Assembly: GCA_023664605.1 (NCBI GenBank)
Contig: JAMPFF010000004.1
Coordinates: forward strand, 47,461-111,460
Direction of reading: 5' to 3'
Source of the DNA: Clostridium sp.
GTDB lineage: Bacteria; Bacillota; Clostridia; Lachnospirales; Lachnospiraceae
Length of the DNA stretch: 64,000 nt
Shown here: positions 26,747 to 34,230 of the stretch, one piece after another
Layout: the number at the start of each line of letters is the position of its first letter
How positions within the stretch are numbered: the stretch's first letter is position 1
The notes under the pieces: model-generated
The model's database searches: none
What the model was told of the DNA's origin: nothing
Seen by the model: only the letters and a program-made list of their open reading frames with translations
Made by a program: the position numbers and the translations under genes

Positions 26747-27003
26747 TCTGCTCCCTCCAATTCTTTTTCCAAATCATCTGCCGAAATCCAGCCCTCCTTA
26801 TCTGCACGCTCCTCTGCTTTCTTCAGTTTGGAAAAAAGTGTATAAGCAGCCCGGCATCTGTCAAGTTCATCTATCTCAGACATAGTAAGAATGCCATATT
26901 CTCCATGCCCGTTCCGTGTAAGATACACACGGCTTGAAGCATCTACCTGTTTCAATACTTCTGTGTAATTTCGCAAATCTGAAATTGGTTTTATATTAGG
27001 CAT
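26743..27003 (-). CDS. Phd/YefM-family antitoxin
   Basis: An 86-residue antitoxin. The N-terminal Phd/YefM DNA-binding fold (IKPISDLRNYTEVLKQVD, then VYLTRNGHGEYGILT) is followed by an acidic C-terminal arm (about 55-86) that should wrap and neutralise the toxin. The upstream promoter carries a palindrome, fitting conditional autoregulation by the toxin-antitoxin complex. SD is GAGAGGAG. Confidence 0.9.
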   Translation of the reverse strand: MPNIKPISDLRNYTEVLKQVDASSRVYLTRNGHGEYGILTMSEIDELDRCRAAYTLFSKLKKAEERADKEGWISADDLEKELEGAD

Positions 27004-27035
27004 AGCAATTATCTCCTCTCTCTTAACTTTCTTTC

Positions 27036-27064
27036 ATTATACACATATGAGTATACTTCAACAA
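27036..27064 (-). promoter_or_regulatory. Promoter and operator of the toxin-antitoxin operon
   Basis: On the minus strand TTGTTG (27064-27059), 17 bp and TATAAT (27041-27036). The spacer holds the palindrome GTATACTCATATGTGTATA, so a bound Phd-type dimer would cover the promoter. Confidence 0.65.
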
Positions 27065-27192
27065 GCAAATTCACATGCGAATTTGCAAATTTTTGTATCC
27101 TCAATATATGGTTCTACTGCGTCTACATTTTTGTCAGTAATGATAACACAATCTTTTACTCTTTTTAACGACGGAGAAAAAAGTTGCTTTAA
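27058..27192 (-). pseudogene. Open remnant without start codon (43 codons)
   Basis: On the minus strand an open stretch between two TGA stops translates to a protein-like sequence containing RVKDCVIITDKNVDAVEPYI. It has no ATG, GTG or TTG with an SD. It may be the tail of a lost gene. The remaining gap up to 27356 shows no feature. Confidence 0.3.
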
Positions 27193-27356
27193 TCATTCTC
27201 CTAAAATTTCTAAGCCTTTCTTTTAATATCCTCCTAATGCTTTGACTTGCTGGATAAAAGTTTAAAAGTACAGATAATACTGTTACTAAGCAGTGCAAGA
27301 CACCGTGGACGACTATCGAATGAATAATTCAGGCTTAATTATAACAATAAACATAC

Positions 27357-27866
27357 TTAAAAAAATAGTTGTGGAACACCTTTCCAATTTAAAACCGGCA
27401 TCTTGTCTAATTTATTCATGAAAACATATATATCTTGGTCATCTCCCCAAATTCCACTACTTGGCTTATTTGTCAATATAGTCAAATGATAAATTCCTTC
27501 TTCCACTTCAGTTTGTTGTTCTTCCGGAACATAATCGCTCCATTCCATAAGCCAAAAAAGGTCAATGATAGATATCTTATTTCCTTTAACATCTAATGCC
27601 AGCCTAATAGATACGGGAAACAATTTATTAATTTCTTCATCTGGATATCCTTCCCTAACCTTAATATTATACTTTCCACTTGCCCCTGTATTAAAGCCAA
27701 CAATATCACCTTTGGTTATATGTTCAGCAACCTTTTCTGGTGTTGAAAATTCATTCCTAAAATAATCTTCTCCCTCTATAACATATTTCATTGCAGCATT
27801 AGAATAAATAACCAAACCCATTCCATCAATAACTAACTCTATATCCTTACATTTATTACTATTCAT
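27357..27866 (-). CDS. Hypothetical protein (169 aa), possibly immunity-like
   Basis: Soluble acidic protein with alternating strands and helices, including GMGLVIYSN, WLMEWSDYVPEEQQ and a C-terminal aromatic VPQLFF. No family could be assigned. Small acidic soluble proteins of this kind near toxin genes are sometimes immunity proteins, but nothing here proves that. The SD CAAAGGGGA is well placed. Base composition is more AT-rich than the flanking repair genes. Confidence 0.6.
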   Translation of the reverse strand: MNSNKCKDIELVIDGMGLVIYSNAAMKYVIEGEDYFRNEFSTPEKVAEHITKGDIVGFNTGASGKYNIKVREGYPDEEINKLFPVSIRLALDVKGNKISIIDLFWLMEWSDYVPEEQQTEVEEGIYHLTILTNKPSSGIWGDDQDIYVFMNKLDKMPVLNWKGVPQLFF

Positions 27867-27985
27867 AAAAATCCCCTTTGATTAATGCTCTTTCTCTAAT
27901 ATTTGTTCTGGATTGTCACTCGCAACGCTGCTTGCGATATTGTTTCTATTGTACACAGGGCTATAAATCTTAATTTCGTAATCAC

Positions 27986-28807
27986 CTAATTTACAAGTTT
28001 ATCGCCAAATAGTTCATAATAAAATATGTACTGCTGGATAACGCCCTGATATCCCTCGTACAGACTGTCGGGAAACCCCTGCGGGTAGTGGGCTGCAAAC
28101 GCCTGTTTGATATGCGTATCCACAGGAAACGCCTGTAGATGGTGCAGGGCAAAAAGACAGATGCAGTCTGCGACTTTCTCTCCTACGCCGTATAATTGCA
28201 GCAATTTTGTTCTTGCCTCATCATAAGGCATCTTATATAACTCTGTCAGATTCATTTCTCCCGAAACAATGCTTTTTGCGCTGCGAACCACATATTTACT
28301 ACGATATCCCAGATTGCACTCCATCAGGGCGTCCTCGTCTAGCCCCGCAAAAGCTTCCGGTTCAGGAAACGCGTAATAGGCCTGTCCTTTGTCGTCTATC
28401 TTTTTCTCTCCGTACTGTCTGCATATATTTTGAATACACTTACGAATCCGCGTAATATTATTCTGCTGGGAAATTAAAAAAGAAACTATCATCTCCCATA
28501 AATCCTGCCGTAGAATCCGTATGCCCGAACCAAAAGACGCCGCTCTTTGCAGATAGGCGTCCGTCTGTGGTACACGCGTTATATACGCCGCATAATCGCC
28601 GTCCAGGTCAAAATAACTTTTCCAAAAATCTTCAAACGCCGCCTCTTCACAATGAAAGAGACACGTTCCGCCTTTTTGCTCTATTTCCAGATATCGGCTG
28701 CCCGCGATGATGCTATAGACGTTATCACTTTCTTTCGTCATGCGGAAACACTGACCCGACCGGCAGATTTGCTCTAAGTCAAAGTTATCTTTTGTAATTG
28801 ATACCAT
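27986..28807 (-). CDS. ogg: 8-oxoguanine DNA glycosylase, OGG1 type
   Basis: A 273-residue base-excision enzyme. An N-terminal OGG_N beta domain (LEQICRSGQCFRM) precedes the HhH-GPD fold: LISQQNNITRI, the hairpin GVGEKVADCI containing the catalytic Lys, and the conserved Asp in AFPVDTHIK. It removes 8-oxoguanine opposite cytosine. The eukaryote-like OGG1 form is common in anaerobic clostridia. Confidence 0.92.
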   Translation of the reverse strand: MVSITKDNFDLEQICRSGQCFRMTKESDNVYSIIAGSRYLEIEQKGGTCLFHCEEAAFEDFWKSYFDLDGDYAAYITRVPQTDAYLQRAASFGSGIRILRQDLWEMIVSFLISQQNNITRIRKCIQNICRQYGEKKIDDKGQAYYAFPEPEAFAGLDEDALMECNLGYRSKYVVRSAKSIVSGEMNLTELYKMPYDEARTKLLQLYGVGEKVADCICLFALHHLQAFPVDTHIKQAFAAHYPQGFPDSLYEGYQGVIQQYIFYYELFGDKLVN

Positions 28808-28847
28808 ACTATTTTTTCATCACCTTATCAGCCGGAATCTAAAACTC

Positions 28848-30251
28848 TTACATACTGAATATCTTAATATTCGTTTCCTCTGTCTCTCCGGTAGATTTTA
28901 AGACTCTCCGCAGTCCTTCCAGAGCTTTCTGGAAACGTCCGTATACTTCATAGGTGCGGTTAAACTGTTCTAAAGCCTCCGCCCTGTCTCCCCTGTCCTT
29001 AGCATACCAGGACTCGCAGCCATATTTGTGCAGTTCTTCATGCAGGCTGGCGGCATTTTTAAACTCCGAAGAGGATGTAATGCGGGTATCGGTCTGCTCC
29101 GCCATCCACTTACCGAACTTACATCCGGCAGGATTGTTAAGCTGTGTAATCTTCAATCTCTCAAAATCAGCGAGATTATTATAAATACGCCATGTAAATA
29201 TCAGATGGTCTATCTCAAAGACGGTAATCCAATCCAGCGTCGTAATCTTGGAATTATGCCTTGCCATATCACTTCTTGCACGGTCTATGTCACGGGAAAT
29301 ACGATATAAATGCTCGCCTGTTCCCGCACATTCTTTCATCAGCGTATCGTAGCTGTCCGCAATCGTATCTATCGACGATACAAAATTCTGCGTCAATGCG
29401 GACTGCGTACTGATTTCCCCGTAAATATGGTCGATTTCGTTACCCATGGAATCTAACCGCTCCACCATGCCGCCGATATTCTCGATAGACTGGTGTACGC
29501 TCTCGTTGCCCTCTTTTAAACTCTTAGCCGTCGTATCAATCGATTCGGAAAGGGCGCTGATACCCTCCATCAGTTCTCCGACATACTGCACGACATTTTC
29601 CGCGGAAGCGGTCGTATTAGCGGAAAGGTCTCTAATCTGCGTCGCCACAACCGCAAAACTTCTTCCGGCGTCTCCGGCGCGCGCCGCCTCGATAGAGGCA
29701 TTCAAAGCGAGCAGTCCGCTCTTGCTGGCAATCTTTTTTACCATATCGATAATATTATTAATGCTGATTGCTTTCTCCCTGAAAACGGCTACCTGTTCAT
29801 TGATTGCCAATACCTGTCTGGCGGATTCATCCACAATCTGCACGCTCGCCTCCATATCGTTTAGGCTGCTCTGCGACGTCTCGATAACGCTGTGCGCCTT
29901 ATTCTGAATATTCTGCACCGCGCTCTGGATGTTCTGGATGGAATCCTCCAATTCCTGACTGGAATCCCGCATACCGCCGATGGATTCCGTCTGGGAATTT
30001 ACCTGTTCAATCATTTCTTTTACGCATGAGCTGTCCCCGATTCTGGTCATGGAATCATTTAAGCGCATTACGAAGTTATTATTGGCTTTCAAAAAAGCAT
30101 CCAGTACGGCATTGTACTTCTGCGCAAGCGCCGTATCATGAAAACCCGCTATGTCAATTTGGGTAAAATCTCCCTCAATCGCTTTCTCCATACAGGATAG
30201 TAAAAGTTCTCTATCCTCATCATAAAAATTATTCTGCTTTTTCTTCTGCAT
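28848..30251 (-). CDS. Soluble methyl-accepting chemotaxis protein with C-terminal CZB domain
   Basis: A 467-residue cytoplasmic chemoreceptor with no membrane span. The signalling coiled coil (about 70-340) carries the tip [21 protein letters not shown]. The C-terminal chemoreceptor zinc-binding domain (about 345-440) shows its ligand set: His in IDHLIFTW, Cys in AGCKFGKWM, and two His in LHEELHKYG. CZB domains respond to zinc or hypochlorous acid. SD AGGAGG precedes the ATG. Single-gene unit. Confidence 0.92.
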   Translation of the reverse strand: MQKKKQNNFYDEDRELLLSCMEKAIEGDFTQIDIAGFHDTALAQKYNAVLDAFLKANNNFVMRLNDSMTRIGDSSCVKEMIEQVNSQTESIGGMRDSSQELEDSIQNIQSAVQNIQNKAHSVIETSQSSLNDMEASVQIVDESARQVLAINEQVAVFREKAISINNIIDMVKKIASKSGLLALNASIEAARAGDAGRSFAVVATQIRDLSANTTASAENVVQYVGELMEGISALSESIDTTAKSLKEGNESVHQSIENIGGMVERLDSMGNEIDHIYGEISTQSALTQNFVSSIDTIADSYDTLMKECAGTGEHLYRISRDIDRARSDMARHNSKITTLDWITVFEIDHLIFTWRIYNNLADFERLKITQLNNPAGCKFGKWMAEQTDTRITSSSEFKNAASLHEELHKYGCESWYAKDRGDRAEALEQFNRTYEVYGRFQKALEGLRRVLKSTGETEETNIKIFSM

Positions 30252-30371
30252 CAGGGAATCCTCCTATTCATACGCTAAAAACTGCCGCCTCTATCAACGT
30301 TTACTATTTTAGAATAACACATTTTCCGATAAACTGATACTTTTATTTCATGAAATTTTCGGAAACATCTG

Positions 30372-31253
30372 TCAACAAAACTCACCCTCATGTTTTTTGA
30401 AAAATTCGTAATACGCGCGCACGTTGCCAAGCTGCGTCCAGCGCTTGACGTCCACCATATCTTCATCCAAATCATATATCTTAGCGTCCCGCATGGACAA
30501 AAGGAACGGGGAATGCGTCGCAATCACAAACTGACAGCCGAAAAACCTGACGGAATCCTCTAAAAACTTCGATAACTCCTGCTGCTTATCCGGCGAAAGG
30601 CTGTTCTCCGGCTCGTCCAGCAGATAAAGTCCGTTTTCTTTGATATTTTCCGTAAAATATAAAAACGCGCTCTCGCCGTTGGAATGCTCCCTGACGTTAT
30701 CCTTTACATTCTTACGCACATACTTAGACTGCGTCAGCGTCTTTGCCGCATGGGATTTTTTTAGCTGCTCGTAATCTTCTAACGATCTCATCTGAAAGCG
30801 GGAATACTTCGTGTCCAGATAGTCCTCCAGCAGTTGTTCCCTTCTATCGTCGATTCCCTCGTTCATGCTTCTTAAATTCAGCATAAAGTCAAACACATCA
30901 TCACTGGTAATTATCCTGCTGCCCCGCGGCATCTTCTTACGGCTTCTCTCCGCTCTGTCGCCATAGCTTCGGTAACTGCACATACCGGTGTAATCCTCAA
31001 AAAAATTGGAGCGGTTATACAACGTATCCCGCTCTAGTCCCAGCTTTTCCGCCATCACATTTAAAGCCGTCGATTTCCCGCAGCCATTGCCGCCGTATAA
31101 AATCGTCACCGGCTCAAAATCCAGCATCGTCAGATTGTGCCGCGATAAAACCAGAAACGGATAAAATGTGTCATAACAAGTCCGTTTCTGCCCCATCGTA
31201 AAGGTATACTCCATTTCTCTTCCGGGAAACTCAAAGTGGGAAAGATATACCAT
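30372..31253 (-). CDS. AAA family ATPase, RecF/SMC-like single-chain type
   Basis: A protein of about 293 residues. Walker A is GGNGCGKSTALN, and Walker B with the D-loop is GLYLLDEPENSLSPD followed by FVIATHSPFLLS. There is no long coiled coil. ATG 31253 (MVYLSHF) is nine bases after GGAGAGG and better than the 31262 codon; the gene overlaps the end of the pectinesterase gene by about 23 bp. Proteins of this type act in DNA repair, defence or transport regulation, and the partner is unknown. Confidence 0.85.
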   Translation of the reverse strand: MVYLSHFEFPGREMEYTFTMGQKRTCYDTFYPFLVLSRHNLTMLDFEPVTILYGGNGCGKSTALNVMAEKLGLERDTLYNRSNFFEDYTGMCSYRSYGDRAERSRKKMPRGSRIITSDDVFDFMLNLRSMNEGIDDRREQLLEDYLDTKYSRFQMRSLEDYEQLKKSHAAKTLTQSKYVRKNVKDNVREHSNGESAFLYFTENIKENGLYLLDEPENSLSPDKQQELSKFLEDSVRFFGCQFVIATHSPFLLSMRDAKIYDLDEDMVDVKRWTQLGNVRAYYEFFKKHEGEFC

Positions 31254-32664
31254 GCCATCCATCCTCTCCGCCCAGCGTTTTTTCCTTAGAAAAACCGTCC
31301 GCCTCTTCTTTCGTCAGCAGCCGCACAAAATCCGCCCGCTCTGAAAATGTTTCTTTTCCCTCCGCGCCGTCAATCCCGTAAAGAACAGTTTCCCTTGCCG
31401 CTTCCTTGTTCCAGTCATGGAAAAGCGCCGGACGGATATGCTTTCCGATGTTACATCCGATAAATACGGTCTTTGCATAATTGCGCCACGGTCTCCCCAG
31501 ATAGACGGAAGCCTCCGGACAATCTCCTGGAATGATATCGCACTTATGAAAAACATAGCCATACTCCTGCCCTTCGGGCGTGGACGCCGCCGTTACATAG
31601 CCCTGCGGCGTAGATGCGTCCTCCTCCCCGTCTGCAAAACGGCGCAGCGACTCTATCACGCAGTCCTCAAAATACGCCGTCGCGCTTCCGAAGATAAAAT
31701 CCACGTCGCCGCAGATATAACAGTTTTTATAATACTGCCTGCCGTTGATGCGGGGTGCGTATTGCTTCGGTCCGATAAAACCGTCTTTTACAATCTCTTT
31801 CGGCGGCAGCGGTCCGGTAAAGAGCGTATCCTGATGCCCTAACAAACGGCAGTTATCCACCGTCAGCCTGTCTCCGTCCGCGTACAGCGCAATCGCCTGT
31901 CCATGCATTTTGGAATCCCCGGAGGCATTCTCTATCGTCAGGTTTTTTAATGTAACGTCATGCGCATCGACCAACACGGAATAAGAGCGGAATGTCCCCA
32001 TTTTACTGCCGTCCTCCATGATAAAATTCGCATAATCATCATAGGTGAGGCAGGTCTGCTTATTATTTTTCCCGCACCCTGTCAACGTCACAAACGGTCT
32101 GTCGATAATAATTTTTTCATGATAAACGCCCGGCGCGATACGAATTTCCACCGCTTCTTTATTATCCGCGGGAATGCTTTGCAGTGCGTCCGTAACGCCG
32201 GTAAAAGCACTTTGCTCTTTCTCATCTTTTGAAACATAAATTATTTTTTTGCCGGAAGCGTCTCTTCTTTTTCCCGTCTCAATAAAAAACATCAATTCCT
32301 CCACGTCGTCAAAATCATCATAGTCACCGGTCAGCCCATCCCTATGATACACGACGCCGTTTTTTTCATTTCTTTCCAGACAGTCCAATAAATGCTCTTC
32401 TCCGTAGCGTCCGGCAAATAAGGTAAACGTATAGGTTCTTAATCCCTGTAATAAGCCTTTCCTGCAGTTTTCGTCACATAAAAAGCAATGACTGATATTT
32501 TTTTCGATGCTGCATCTGCGGTTTTCGCAAGTATCCTTATCCTTACATTCTTCCGAGTTGCAGCCCGCGCAGTCTCCGTTTTCCGAACACAGACAACACG
32601 CCAGACCGCACCTTGCAATTCCTAATTCTCTTTTCATGTCAGCTACCATTTTCCTTTCTTTCAT
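31231..32664 (-). CDS. Pectinesterase (CE8) fused to Cys-rich DUF3795-like domain
   Basis: A protein of about 477 residues; the start is ambiguous among Met codons at 32664, 32649 and 32637. The N-terminus (about 10-75) has many Cys (CGLACCLCSENGDCAGC, CENRRC, CFLCDENC) arranged as zinc or iron-sulphur ligands as in DUF3795. The remaining 320 residues form a right-handed parallel beta-helix pectin methylesterase with GDVDFIFGSA (catalytic Asp pair region) and YLGRPWRNY. There is no signal peptide, so it would act inside the cell on imported methylated galacturonides. This fusion is unusual. The structured element at 32677-32870 lies immediately upstream. Confidence 0.88.
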   Translation of the reverse strand: MKERKMVADMKRELGIARCGLACCLCSENGDCAGCNSEECKDKDTCENRRCSIEKNISHCFLCDENCRKGLLQGLRTYTFTLFAGRYGEEHLLDCLERNEKNGVVYHRDGLTGDYDDFDDVEELMFFIETGKRRDASGKKIIYVSKDEKEQSAFTGVTDALQSIPADNKEAVEIRIAPGVYHEKIIIDRPFVTLTGCGKNNKQTCLTYDDYANFIMEDGSKMGTFRSYSVLVDAHDVTLKNLTIENASGDSKMHGQAIALYADGDRLTVDNCRLLGHQDTLFTGPLPPKEIVKDGFIGPKQYAPRINGRQYYKNCYICGDVDFIFGSATAYFEDCVIESLRRFADGEEDASTPQGYVTAASTPEGQEYGYVFHKCDIIPGDCPEASVYLGRPWRNYAKTVFIGCNIGKHIRPALFHDWNKEAARETVLYGIDGAEGKETFSERADFVRLLTKEEADGFSKEKTLGGEDGWHGISFPL

Positions 32665-32676
32665 TTTCACCAACAA

Positions 32677-32870
32677 GTGATTGCGAAACGCCTAAGACAC
32701 TGTGTACAGGTAACATATACAATCCATAAGCGGGTACTGTGAGACCGTCGGCGTTTAGGCGCTGTCTTTTAGCGCCTTATGCGCCGCTACGGTTGAACTG
32801 TAACGAAAGTGTACCCGTGTTGGACTGTATATGTTACCCATACACAGCTTCTTGGAAGTTTCGCAATCAC
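32677..32870. repeat. Structured intergenic element, copy A
   Basis: A 194-bp element bounded by perfect terminal inverted repeats GTGATTGCGAAAC and GTTTCGCAATCAC. Its inner core, 32711-32836, begins TAACATATACAATCCA and ends TGGACTGTATATGTTA, so it folds as one long stem with internal hairpins and a GAAA tetraloop. The core is 94 percent identical (119 of 126) to copy B at 37201-37326. The right end touches the MATE stop codon and the left end touches the pectinesterase start region. Confidence 0.85.
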
Positions 32871-34229
32871 CTAGTTTTCATCAAACAAATCATCCCGCGT
32901 AATATTATGCAGCCACTTCTTGCTTCTGTAATGTTTAATGACCCACGGCCATTTTACAAACTCGTCCGTGCATAGCAAAAAATATACCCACATCACGGGA
33001 AGTTTCAGGGCAAACGCCGCAATAAATCCAAGCGGCACGGCATAGCACCACATATCTATCGAGTCGCAGATAAAACCGAAACGGCTGTCGCCCCCCGCAC
33101 GGAAAACGCCCGCAATCAAGGTCGTATTCACCGCCGCGCCCATGACATAATAGGTATTAATGAGCAGCATATATTTCAGATAGTGCATCGACTGTTGTGA
33201 CAACGACGCATATTTTAGCACAAACGGCGTAGCCGCAAGGATAATGAGTCCGCCGATGGCGCCGGTAATAATCGTAAGTTTCATCAGCTTTTTTGCACCG
33301 GCTTCCGCTTCTTCCAATTTATTTTCACCGATGATATTTCCAAGCAAAATACCGCCCGCGCTCGCCATACCGAAGCACAAAATAGTGCCGAAATTCCTGA
33401 CTACGACCACAAAGGAATTAGCGGCTACCGCATCCGTCCCCAGATGCCCTATAATAACCGAGTACATGGAAAAAGCCACGCTCCAGCTGATATCATTGCC
33501 AAGCGCAGGGAGCGAAAGCTTAATAAAATCGGCAAACAACGTCTTATTGCGTACGAACAGGTAACGGAAATTCAATTTAATATCCTTACTCATAAAAGAA
33601 ACAACAAAGCACGCCGCCAGTTCAATCAGTCTGGAAAGCGAAGTCGCGATTGCCACGCCCATTGCCCCTAACTTCGGCGCGCCGAACAGACCGAAAATGA
33701 AAACGGCATTCAAAAAGATATTCAAAGAAAAGGCAAGCACATTCATTGCCGTACTGATAACCACCCTGCCGATACTTCTAAGCACCGCCAGATAGACCTC
33801 CGTAATGCCCCAGCAAAGATAACTGACGCTCATAAAACGCAGATAGGAGGCTCCTATCTCAATCAGTTCCGCATCATTGGTAAAAATGTGCATCATCTGC
33901 TTCGGAATCAAAACCGCCAATCCGGCAAAAACCAGAGAAATAATAATGGAAAAACGCAGTGCAATTCCTTCGATGACCTGAATCGCCTGCATATCTCCTT
34001 TTCCGTAATACTGCGCGCACAGTATCGTCGCGCCGGTTCCCAGCCCGTAAAATACCATGAAAAGCACACTGGCATACTGCGCCGCCAGCGATACCGCCGA
34101 AATGGACGACTGCCCCACGGAATTAAGCATCACAACGTCGGCGGAAGATACCGCCGCGCTTAAAAGGTTCTGCACCACAATAGGCAGCACCAGTTTAAAT
34201 ATCTGACTGTAAAAAGCATCTTTTTTCAT
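32871..34229 (-). CDS. MATE-family transporter in the carbohydrate gene set
   Basis: About 452 residues. ATG 34229 (MKKDAFYSQIF) is preceded by AGGAG at seven bases, and the upstream 27 codons are rejected as start. About 12 membrane spans and MATE features (NLLSAAVSSADVVMLNSVGQ in the first half and its counterpart in the second half). It starts one base after the GH2 stop, so the two are co-transcribed. It is only distantly similar to the MATE at 13589. A MATE inside a pectin-type gene set is unexpected and may export a product or protect against plant phenolics. Confidence 0.9.
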   Translation of the reverse strand: MKKDAFYSQIFKLVLPIVVQNLLSAAVSSADVVMLNSVGQSSISAVSLAAQYASVLFMVFYGLGTGATILCAQYYGKGDMQAIQVIEGIALRFSIIISLVFAGLAVLIPKQMMHIFTNDAELIEIGASYLRFMSVSYLCWGITEVYLAVLRSIGRVVISTAMNVLAFSLNIFLNAVFIFGLFGAPKLGAMGVAIATSLSRLIELAACFVVSFMSKDIKLNFRYLFVRNKTLFADFIKLSLPALGNDISWSVAFSMYSVIIGHLGTDAVAANSFVVVVRNFGTILCFGMASAGGILLGNIIGENKLEEAEAGAKKLMKLTIITGAIGGLIILAATPFVLKYASLSQQSMHYLKYMLLINTYYVMGAAVNTTLIAGVFRAGGDSRFGFICDSIDMWCYAVPLGFIAAFALKLPVMWVYFLLCTDEFVKWPWVIKHYRSKKWLHNITRDDLFDEN

Positions 34230-34230
34230 A

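Noticed and set aside
32711-32836. Known riboswitch or group II intron fragment
   Set aside because: No class-defining motif (such as intron domain V or a known aptamer core) could be recognised; kept as an unnamed structured element.
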